Below, piece by piece: positions 8,013 to 15,487 of a stretch of DNA of 40,824 nt. The position numbers were made by a program, and so were the translations under genes. Below the pieces are notes generated by a model. That model was not told where the DNA came from. It searched no databases and was given only the letters and a program-made list of their open reading frames with translations. Numbering within the stretch: position 1 is the first letter of the stretch; the number at the start of each line of letters is the position of its first letter. The stretch comes from Bacteroidota bacterium (lineage in GTDB: Bacteria; Bacteroidota; Bacteroidia; Bacteroidales; FEN-979), in contig JAPLDJ010000015.1 in NCBI GenBank assembly GCA_026391805.1, forward strand, positions 499,474 through 540,297, given 5' to 3'.

Positions 8013-11000
8013 TCAGTTTGACAAGGATTCCTGTATGTGCCCTGTTCTTACTTTATTGCTTGACATGAGAACATACATCGCCGGGATCACAAAAAGAGTA
8101 AGGATCAGGGCGAATAAGAGTCCGCCCACAATGACGATCCCCATCGGAATACGGCTTTGTGCGCCGGCGCCCAGTGCTAGGGCGATCGGCATCGCGCCGA
8201 AGATCGTTGCCAGCGATGTCATCAGGATCGGACGTAAACGGGCGGCTGCCGCCTCGAACGCTGCTTCCGCCTTCGCCAGGCCGGCTTTCCGTTTCTGGTT
8301 TGCAAATTCCACGATCAGGATCCCGTTCTTGGTCACGATCCCGATCAGCATGATCATCCCGCTCTCTGAAAAAATGTTCAGCGTTTTTCCGGTGATCCAT
8401 AAAGTGAGCATGGCTCCGGCAACGGCCAGCGGCACCGTAAGCATGATGATCAACGGATCGCGGAAGCTTTCAAACTGTGCGGCCAGAATCAGGTAGATCA
8501 GTACCAGCGCCAGGATCAGCGCGAATGAAGTATTTGAACTGCTTTCAGCAAAATCCCTCGAAGGTCCGAGCAGTGCAGTCTGGAACGACGGATCCAGAAC
8601 TTTCTTTGCAATTTTCCGCATTTCGTCAATTCCTTCTCCAAGCGTGCGCCCCTTTGCCAGGGAAGCCGATATGGTGGCCGATTTGTAGCGGTTAAAATGG
8701 TAAAGTGTGGGAGGATTGCTGTTCTCCTCCATTGTCACGAGGTTGTCCAGCTGGATCAGGTTGCCTTTGTTGCTTCTTACATAAAGAGAAGTAATATCCG
8801 TGGGCTCGCTGCGTGATTTCCGGTCAACCTGGCCGATCACGAAATACTGTTTTTCATTCCGCAGGAAATACCCGTACCGGCGTCCGCTGAATGCAAACTG
8901 AAGGGTATTCGAGATATCCTTCACATTGACGCCGAGGTTGGTCGCCTTGAGCCGGTCAACCCTGATGTTCAGTTCGGGCTTGTTGAATTTCAGGTTAACG
9001 TCCACATTGCCGAAAACAGTGTCCTTCCTGGCTTCTTCAAGAAATTTCGGCAGGAACCGCTGCATCTTGTCAAAATCCAGCGTCTGGATCACAAACTGGA
9101 CCGGCAGCTGCGATCCGCCTGCAAGCGAAGTCGTGATGGTCTGTTCCTGGTTCGGGATGATACGCGCTTCGGGGAAATTCTTGTAAATTCTGACCAGCCG
9201 TTCATAGATCTGCTGCTGGGTGGCTTTCCGCTCGTAGGGTTCTGTCAAAAAAACCATCACACCCCCGGTATTTGTGCTCGATGAGATATGCCCGGGGGCC
9301 GTTCTGCCGAAAACCAGCCTGGCCTCGGGAACGCTGTCCATGACCATTTGTGCCACACGGCTGACAAGATCTTCGGTATAATCAAAATCGGTTCCTTCAG
9401 GCGCAGTTAAATTGCTGCGGATGGTGCTTTTATCTTCCAGCGGGGCCAGTTCCGATTTCAATGTTCCCCCAATGACGAAAATCAATACAAGACAAACACC
9501 AAGAATAAGGAAAGAGATCCATTTCCGGTCCATGAAGTAACGTAGTGCGCGCCTGTAACCGTTATCCATGCCGGTGAAGAAGGGTTCTGTCCCTTTATAG
9601 AACCTCCCGTGCTGCGAGATGCTTCCCCCCATTTTTACATTAAGAACGGGCGTCAGCGTCAGGGAAACAAAAGCGGAGATAAGCACAGCGCCGGCCACCA
9701 CGATCCCGAATTCACGGAACAGACGACCGGTGAAGCCGGAAAGGAAGATCACCGGGATGAAAACAATGGCCAGCGTCAGGGAGGTGGAGATGACGGCAAA
9801 GAGGATCTCACGGGTACCGGCAAATGCCGCCGAGTATTTATCCATGCCCTTTTCGATCTTTTTGAAGATGTTTTCCGTTACTACGATCCCGTCGTCAACC
9901 ACAAGTCCGGTTGCCAGTACGATCGCCAGCATGGTGAGCACATTCACCGAAAAGCCGAACAGGTACATGATGAAAAATGAACCGATCAGCGAAACCGGGA
10001 TATCGATCAGCGGCCGCAGGGCGATCACCCAGTTCCTGAAAAAGAGGAAAACGATCAGGACCACGAGCGAAATGGCAACCGCCAGCGTCTCGGCAACATC
10101 GGTCACCGATTGCCGGACAAATTTCGACTTATCATATCCCACCGCCACCTGGAGTCCTTTTGGAAGGTCTTTCCGGATCTCGTCAAACCGCTTGTAGAAC
10201 TCATTGGCGACTTCAATTTCGTTGGATCCTGGTAAAGGGATAATGGCCAGGCTGATCCCGTCGGCGCCGTTCAGCTTGATACCGGTTTCTTCAACCTCCG
10301 GTCCGAGAACCGCCTCCCCGATATCGCTGAAACGAACCACCTGGTCGTCGGTCTGTTTGATGATGATGTTGTTGAAGTCATCTTCCGTGGTCAGCCGTCC
10401 GTAAGTTTTTACAATGAGCTCCGTAGCCCTTCCCCGGACCTTTCCTCCCGGAAGCTCCACATTCTCCTTGTCAAGGGCAATGCTGATATCTTCTGCCGTA
10501 ATGCCGTATGCCGCCATCTTGTCCGGGTTCAGCCAGAGCCGCATGGCAGGCCGTTTCTGACCCCACAGCATAACTGAACTTACACCGGGGATGGTCTGGA
10601 GTTTTTCCTGGAGCACATTCTCGGCATAATCGCTCAACTCCATCGAATTCATTGTTGAACTTTGAACAGAAACCGTGACGATCGGATCGCTGTTGGCATC
10701 CGCCTTGGTGACCACCGGGGGAGCATCAATATCCTGGGGAAGATTCCGTGCTGCCTGCGAGGTTTTATCCCGGACATCGTTGGCGGCCTTTTCCAGGTCG
10801 GCGCCGACATTAAACTCCACGGTAATATTGCTGCTTCCTGTAGAGGAAGATGATGAGATGGACTTGACTCCTTCAATCCCGTTGATCGATTTTTCAAGCG
10901 GTTCAGTAATCTGTGATTCGATGATCTCTGCATTGGCACCGGTATAGGATGTCTGAACATTGATCACCGGCGGATCGATGGCCGGATAGAGACGAACACC

Positions 11001-11096
11001 AAGAAAAGTATAACCCACCACCCCGAACAGGACAATGACCAGGCTCATCACGATGGTTGCGACAGGACGCCGTATCGAAAAATCGGAAATGGTCAT
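8013..11096 (-). CDS. RND efflux pump, HAE-1/AcrB type, inner membrane subunit
   Basis: A 1027-residue proton-driven exporter, full length for the AcrB/MexB family. It starts with the typical cytoplasmic N-terminus and TM1 (FSIRRPVATIVMSLVIVLFG), has large periplasmic loops after TM1 and TM7, and shows the proton-relay aspartates in VVDDGIVVTENI of TM4 near residue 400. The C-terminal half has the normal TM8-TM12 segments. HAE-1 pumps export hydrophobic and amphiphilic compounds (drugs, bile salts, lipids); the metal-exporter signature of CusA was not sought in detail. It sits between its adaptor (6 nt before) and its channel (6 nt after), giving a complete tripartite system with no regulator gene adjacent. 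Confidence 0.96.
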   Translation of the reverse strand: MTISDFSIRRPVATIVMSLVIVLFGVVGYTFLGVRLYPAIDPPVINVQTSYTGANAEIIESQITEPLEKSINGIEGVKSISSSSSTGSSNITVEFNVGADLEKAANDVRDKTSQAARNLPQDIDAPPVVTKADANSDPIVTVSVQSSTMNSMELSDYAENVLQEKLQTIPGVSSVMLWGQKRPAMRLWLNPDKMAAYGITAEDISIALDKENVELPGGKVRGRATELIVKTYGRLTTEDDFNNIIIKQTDDQVVRFSDIGEAVLGPEVEETGIKLNGADGISLAIIPLPGSNEIEVANEFYKRFDEIRKDLPKGLQVAVGYDKSKFVRQSVTDVAETLAVAISLVVLIVFLFFRNWVIALRPLIDIPVSLIGSFFIMYLFGFSVNVLTMLAIVLATGLVVDDGIVVTENIFKKIEKGMDKYSAAFAGTREILFAVISTSLTLAIVFIPVIFLSGFTGRLFREFGIVVAGAVLISAFVSLTLTPVLNVKMGGSISQHGRFYKGTEPFFTGMDNGYRRALRYFMDRKWISFLILGVCLVLIFVIGGTLKSELAPLEDKSTIRSNLTAPEGTDFDYTEDLVSRVAQMVMDSVPEARLVFGRTAPGHISSSTNTGGVMVFLTEPYERKATQQQIYERLVRIYKNFPEARIIPNQEQTITTSLAGGSQLPVQFVIQTLDFDKMQRFLPKFLEEARKDTVFGNVDVNLKFNKPELNIRVDRLKATNLGVNVKDISNTLQFAFSGRRYGYFLRNEKQYFVIGQVDRKSRSEPTDITSLYVRSNKGNLIQLDNLVTMEENSNPPTLYHFNRYKSATISASLAKGRTLGEGIDEMRKIAKKVLDPSFQTALLGPSRDFAESSSNTSFALILALVLIYLILAAQFESFRDPLIIMLTVPLAVAGAMLTLWITGKTLNIFSESGMIMLIGIVTKNGILIVEFANQKRKAGLAKAEAAFEAAAARLRPILMTSLATIFGAMPIALALGAGAQSRIPMGIVIVGGLLFALILTLFVIPAMYVLMSSNKVRTGHIQESLSN

Positions 11097-11102
11097 GCCG
11101 GG

Positions 11103-12152
11103 TTATTTTATCACTTTTGAAAATTTAAGGTCTGAATTGGGCTTGAGAAAAACAATGCCCGTGATCACGACGGTATCACCGCTGTGTATCCCGTTCAGGA
11201 TCTCGATGGTTGACTCTTTACGGATTCCGGTCTTGACCGGGATAAATTCTGCCTTTCCGTTCCTGGCCACAATGATTTTTTTTCCCCGTGCCTGCATGAT
11301 GATTGCCTGTGTGGGCACCATTAGGGCATTTGGATGCTGGTTGAGTTCCATCAAAACCCGGGCAAATGAACCGGGCTTCAGGGAAGGCGTGGGGTGTGTA
11401 TCCACAGCCCTGACTTTCAGGTTCCGTGTTGTCGATTCGATCCCCTCTTCAGTTGCTATCACCTCGGCATCGTACTGAAGGGTATCTCCCTCAACAGTAT
11501 AAAGTATTTTCTTCCCGGGAATAATCTCCCTGCTGTACTTTTCAGGTACGCTGAAATCAATTTTCAACCGGTTTATATTGCGGATCGTGACGAGGGAAGT
11601 GGCAGTGGTGACCTGGGCCCCGACACTGATGTTCTTCAGCCCGATGACACCGTCGAACGGGGCAACCAGCTCCGTTTTCCCGATCTGGACGTTGAGCAGT
11701 TCGATATCGTCCTTTATGGAATTCACCTGGAAAACCGTCTGGTCATAATCAAACTGGCTGATCCCGCTTACCTTGAGCAATTCGCCCTGCCGTTTCTCGG
11801 TCTGCTCTGCAAGTTGCAGCTGGGTTTGCGCTTTCTTCAGCTGGGCCTGAAGCTCACCGTCAAATAATTTTACCAGCAGGGTTCCTTTTTTAACAAATTT
11901 CCCTTCCGGGAGGTTGGCCAGCACCACACGGCCGCCAACTTCCGGCATCAGCACAGTCTCTTCAAAGGGCTTGAGGGTGCCTGAGACCTCGATCGTTTCA
12001 ATCAAAAGCGACGGGCGGACAACATATCCTTCCACACTCAGCATGGCTGAAGGGCGCTTGCTTTCGATATCCTTTTTTTGGGATCCGACATGGCAGGAAA
12101 ATAATCCCGTAAGAAAAAGCAAGGGGAAAACCAGGAGCAATTTTTTTCTCAT
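11103..12152 (-). CDS. RND efflux periplasmic adaptor (membrane fusion lipoprotein)
   Basis: The adaptor joins the pump to the outer membrane channel. I choose the ATG at 12152, not the GTG/ATG-like start at 12212, because it puts a lipoprotein signal first: a basic start MRKK, a hydrophobic core and the lipobox LFSC near residue 20. This gives 349 residues. Biotinyl-lipoyl halves are at about 55-85 and 160-195 (GRVVLANLPEGKFVKKGTLL and VAPFDGVIGLKNISVGAQV), with an alpha-helical hairpin between them, then the beta-barrel and membrane-proximal domains. First gene of a three-gene efflux operon. Confidence 0.92.
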   Translation of the reverse strand: MRKKLLLVFPLLFLTGLFSCHVGSQKKDIESKRPSAMLSVEGYVVRPSLLIETIEVSGTLKPFEETVLMPEVGGRVVLANLPEGKFVKKGTLLVKLFDGELQAQLKKAQTQLQLAEQTEKRQGELLKVSGISQFDYDQTVFQVNSIKDDIELLNVQIGKTELVAPFDGVIGLKNISVGAQVTTATSLVTIRNINRLKIDFSVPEKYSREIIPGKKILYTVEGDTLQYDAEVIATEEGIESTTRNLKVRAVDTHPTPSLKPGSFARVLMELNQHPNALMVPTQAIIMQARGKKIIVARNGKAEFIPVKTGIRKESTIEILNGIHSGDTVVITGIVFLKPNSDLKFSKVIK

Positions 12153-12258
12153 ATCTGACCGGTTCTGAGACTGTTCATGAGAACGATTTCCGGTAGCTGA
12201 CCAACCGGACACTCAACATCTGCAATGTTCATTAAGATTCGTTGTAGTTAACAGGAGA

Positions 12259-12266
12259 CAAAGGTA
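12259..12266 (-). promoter_or_regulatory. -7 box for the RND efflux operon
   Basis: CAAAGGTA reads TACCTTTG on the minus strand, a perfect -7 box, 107 nt upstream of the chosen adaptor start. The nearest TTTG is 23 nt further upstream (complement of 12290-12293), rather far. The box lies just beyond the cyclase stop codon, which supports an independent transcript for the efflux genes. Confidence 0.42.
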
Positions 12267-12272
12267 GGCATT

Positions 12273-14543
12273 TCATGCATTGCGGGAAGCAAAATACATA
12301 TCAATTAATCCCTTGTGTTTAGCCTGGACTTTTCCGCGGTAGATGCACGAAAAATGATCCTTTATTTTTTCGTAGGTGGCCCCGCTGATGTTCACCTTTC
12401 CCGGCTCTCCGGAAGTTTCCATGCGGGAGGCGGTATTTACCGTGTCGCCCCATATGTCATAGGCAAATTTCCGTGTACCGACAATCCCCGCGATCACCGG
12501 GCCGGTATGGATCCCGATCCGGAGCTCGAAACCGGGCTTGCCGGTGCGTGTCCGCAGGATGCGCTGCACCTCCATGAATTCCTGGAGCTCCAGGGCGGCA
12601 TTCACCACATCCAGGGCATGGGTTTCGTTGTGTATCGGCAATCCGCCTGCACACATGTAACTGTCGCCGATGGTTTTGATCTTTTCAATCGGGTACTTTG
12701 AAATGATGCGGTCAAATTCGCTGAAATAAAAATGGATCTCTTCCACCAGCTCATCTGCAAGCATCTTTTCGCTGGCCTGTGTAAAATCCTTGAAGTCGGT
12801 AAACATCACAGTCACCTCTTCAAAATATTTTGCCTTTGCCTTGCCGGTTTGTTTCAGCTCTTCGGCCGTTTCGCCGGGGAGGATGTTCAGCAGGAGGCCG
12901 TCGGAACGTTTCTTCTCAATGTCCAGCCGGATATTCGACTTTTTCTGTACGCGGTAACTGCGGAATATAACGAAAGAAAGGATAAAAAGGAAAGCAACAA
13001 CCCCGGCCATCGTATTCCGCTCTGTCTGCTTTTGCCGCAGCAGCTTTTCACTCTCCAGCTTCTGCTCCTGGTTGATCTTGTCGCGCACCTGCTGTTCGCG
13101 GTTGATGCTGTTCATGATCATCTGCTCCTTTTTCGACAGGTCGTTGATGCTGTCGCCCAGGTTGCGCGTGATGACGGAATAAGTAAAAGCATTCCGGTAA
13201 TCGCCCATGTGGTTATACAGTATCTCCAGCTGATGGGACGCATTCAGCATATAATCGAAATAGGGAACCTGCTGTGCAATTTTGTACGACTGAAGAAATT
13301 TCCCAATGGCTTCCTTTTTTTTGTCATGCCTGCACAGGAACTGCCCGAAGCGAAAATAGAACTGCGATGCTTTGTATTCGTTGGTTTCATTGCTTATCAT
13401 ACCTTCCGCTTTATTAAAATAGAACAAAGCAGAATCAGGACAGTTTTCCTTTTCCATGAACAAGGCCTTTAAACGGCAATAGATCTCCGGATCTTCCTGT
13501 GAAAGATTGATGAGCTCCCCCGGATATTGTTTTGTATAAAGATCATACAACCGGTCTATTCTATCAAGGTCGATCAGGTACGTACGGTACAATGCAAAGG
13601 AATAGGACTTCAGCTTTTTTGCTTTGTGCAAGATGGAAAATGAAATGAGATCCTGCAGGTTTTGCTCATTTACTGCTGAATTTCCGGCATGCTCGATACG
13701 GATCAGTTCCCATTGTATCCACATCTGCCGCACTGTATCCCCCGGGTAAACCCTCCTGGAGAGATCGCCTTCTTTCAGTTTGAACTTCATGGCCTGATCC
13801 GTCATTTTGTTCAGCATGTAGAATTTCGACAACTGGTTGTAACATTTGATCTGCAATGCAGGATCGTTCAGCTTGTCGGCCAGCTCCACGGCATTCAGGA
13901 AATAGCTGTGGGCCTCGTTCTTCTGCATTTTACATTCCAGGCTCCGGGCAAATAGCAGGTAGCTTTCCACGCTCAGGTTGTTGTTCTCCATGGCACCTGC
14001 AATTCCGATAGCCTTATAGCTGTAAGTCAGAGCAATGTTGCACTGGTTGAGGGAAAGATATAATTCCGCCATGTTTTTGTAAGCGCGCCATTCAAAAAAA
14101 AGGTTATTGAGGATCTTGACCGCCTCAACGGCCTTTTGCCCGTAGTTCTTCGCTTTTTCGGAATAAGTCTGCGCCAGGTCGCTGATCTCGAGGAAATTGA
14201 AATAAGCCATGAGGCACAATTCGGGACGGAAACTCATCTCGGCAATCCGGACCGCTTCACTGGCCAGGCTGTCGGCGGTCTTTATATCACCCAGGTAATT
14301 GCAATAGTAAGCTGAAAGCCGGGAGAGCCGCACGATGGTCAGGCTGTCGCGGCCGGAAAGCCTGGTTTCCTTAATGGATCTGTTTTTGGACGCCGGAAAG
14401 TCTGAGCCGGAAACTGCTCCTGAAAGAAAGAAAGCAATAACCAGCACCAACCCTGCACGAAAAAGGGAATCAGTACCCGATAAAGACCTGAAAATATTTT
14501 CCGGACGTAACCCTAATCTCATCAATTGGAAATTTGATCTCAC
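12273..14543 (-). CDS. Membrane TPR-class III adenylate cyclase
   Basis: A 756-residue protein that should make cAMP. A hydrophobic stretch near residues 29-45 acts as signal or anchor, followed by about 430 residues of TPR-like helical repeats (many Ala/Tyr/Leu-rich helix pairs), a coiled coil, a transmembrane segment at about 511-528, and a C-terminal class III cyclase domain from about 575. Metal-binding Asp residues are in VMFTDFKDF and in KTIGDSYM; the Lys before TIGD and the Asp of YDIWGDTVNTASRM (about 693-706) match adenylate rather than guanylate specificity, and the Asn and Arg of NTASR complete the site. The start could instead be the ATG at 14522. It likely reads a periplasmic or envelope signal through its TPRs. 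No partner gene is obvious. Confidence 0.9.
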   Translation of the reverse strand: MRSNFQLMRLGLRPENIFRSLSGTDSLFRAGLVLVIAFFLSGAVSGSDFPASKNRSIKETRLSGRDSLTIVRLSRLSAYYCNYLGDIKTADSLASEAVRIAEMSFRPELCLMAYFNFLEISDLAQTYSEKAKNYGQKAVEAVKILNNLFFEWRAYKNMAELYLSLNQCNIALTYSYKAIGIAGAMENNNLSVESYLLFARSLECKMQKNEAHSYFLNAVELADKLNDPALQIKCYNQLSKFYMLNKMTDQAMKFKLKEGDLSRRVYPGDTVRQMWIQWELIRIEHAGNSAVNEQNLQDLISFSILHKAKKLKSYSFALYRTYLIDLDRIDRLYDLYTKQYPGELINLSQEDPEIYCRLKALFMEKENCPDSALFYFNKAEGMISNETNEYKASQFYFRFGQFLCRHDKKKEAIGKFLQSYKIAQQVPYFDYMLNASHQLEILYNHMGDYRNAFTYSVITRNLGDSINDLSKKEQMIMNSINREQQVRDKINQEQKLESEKLLRQKQTERNTMAGVVAFLFILSFVIFRSYRVQKKSNIRLDIEKKRSDGLLLNILPGETAEELKQTGKAKAKYFEEVTVMFTDFKDFTQASEKMLADELVEEIHFYFSEFDRIISKYPIEKIKTIGDSYMCAGGLPIHNETHALDVVNAALELQEFMEVQRILRTRTGKPGFELRIGIHTGPVIAGIVGTRKFAYDIWGDTVNTASRMETSGEPGKVNISGATYEKIKDHFSCIYRGKVQAKHKGLIDMYFASRNA

Positions 14544-14706
14544 CAGACAGACTCTGTTTCAGTCGCGGACAGAATAAAATTCCTCACTATTCTTCCCGGT
14601 CTGAAAGAAGCGCTTCCTGTGAACATTTCGTTTATACGTCTTTTACAGCAGGATGTTCCGCCACATCTTCTTAACAATGCGAAGATAATCAATTTTAGAT
14701 CAAGAG

Positions 14707-14736
14707 TTGAAACTGCTGAAAAATGTCTTATATTTA
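14707..14736 (+). promoter_or_regulatory. Promoter of the small membrane-anchored protein gene
   Basis: TTG (14707-14709), a 19-nt spacer and TATATTTA (14729-14736), one mismatch from TAnnTTTG. Transcription would begin near 14743, downstream of the longest possible start at 14723, which supports the ATG at 14780 as the true start. Confidence 0.42.
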
Positions 14737-14779
14737 TCGTGAATATGTAAATGTTTGTTTTATCCTAAAAATCATTGCC

Positions 14780-15229
14780 ATGAAAAAAACGAACTTCCTT
14801 TGGATGAGTGCAGCATTTGTAGCAGGATCTGTATTCGGAATCGCCCTGCTTGGTCTGGTTTCCTTTTCCGGCCCGGCCACTCCGCCGGCAGCTGCTCCGG
14901 CCATTGTCAAAGTCGATTCAGCAACTGCAAAAAGCTATTACCAGAATTATATCAGAACGGCACAAACCTCTACCACCAAAGTGGGGGGATTCGCCATTGA
15001 CAAAGATGAATTAACTGCCCTGACCAATGTTCTGGCTGATTACCCGACCCTTTCTGGATTCAGGATATATTTGGGCATCGACGGATCAGGACGCAAGGTA
15101 GTTCTCGTGATCGGTACCAACGCCATCGGAACGGAAAACGGGAAGAGTGTTTACAGTGCGGTAATGGGCTCCCATGTTGGTCCCTGCCCTCCGATATGTG
15201 ATGTACACAGCCCGATTTCAGGGAATTAA
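14780..15229 (+). CDS. Small exported or membrane-anchored protein, function unknown
   Basis: A 149-residue protein that starts MKKTNFLW, with a single hydrophobic segment (about residues 7-30), a Pro/Ala-rich linker (TPPAAAPA, about 34-42), and a globular part of about 100 residues containing FAIDKDELTALTNVLADYP and GFRIYLGIDGSGRKVVLVIG. That core resembles a family of small Bacteroidota proteins of unknown role that I know only as hypotheticals. Two Cys near the C-terminus (GPCPPICD) could pair or bind metal. The longer reading from 14723 is rejected on promoter and signal grounds. It precedes, but is separated by a terminator from, the three-gene protease/lipase set. Confidence 0.7.
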   Translation: MKKTNFLWMSAAFVAGSVFGIALLGLVSFSGPATPPAAAPAIVKVDSATAKSYYQNYIRTAQTSTTKVGGFAIDKDELTALTNVLADYPTLSGFRIYLGIDGSGRKVVLVIGTNAIGTENGKSVYSAVMGSHVGPCPPICDVHSPISGN

Positions 15230-15275
15230 TAAGAGTCCTGAAGAAGGCTTATTCAGATACTGATCCGGGAAGATA

Positions 15276-15302
15276 AGCCGGCTCCGGCTGGCTGGTGTTT
15301 TT
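15276..15302 (+). terminator. Rho-independent terminator
   Basis: AGCCGG (15276-15281), a 6-nt loop and CTGGCT (15288-15293) form a 6-bp stem with one G-U pair. It is followed after four nt by TTTTT (15298-15302). It lies about 45 nt beyond the stop codon of the small membrane protein gene. Confidence 0.48.
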
Positions 15303-15334
15303 CCGGATTGCTGCGTTCATAACCTCACAGAAGA

Positions 15335-15367
15335 TTTGTAAAATCTTATCTGTGGATTTTATTTTCT
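15335..15367 (+). promoter_or_regulatory. Possible promoter of the protease/lipase operon
   Basis: TTTG (15335-15338), a 21-nt spacer and TATTTTCT (15360-15367), two mismatches from the -7 consensus. It would give a leader of about 115 nt before the ATG at 15488. No other candidate is better in the 258-nt spacer. Confidence 0.28.
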
Positions 15368-15487
15368 GACCATAAACATACGATTTTACTACCGGAAGTT
15401 CAGATCTGTCAGGGCCCGGTAATCGTTTACCCGGGCAGCGGAAGCCGAAAAGCTTAAATAGAGTAGGCGCCTCAAAATGTATTCGCT

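Noticed and set aside
12153-12212. Longer start of the efflux adaptor
   Set aside because: The added 20 residues are polar and would bury the lipoprotein signal; the ATG at 12152 makes a standard lipoprotein.
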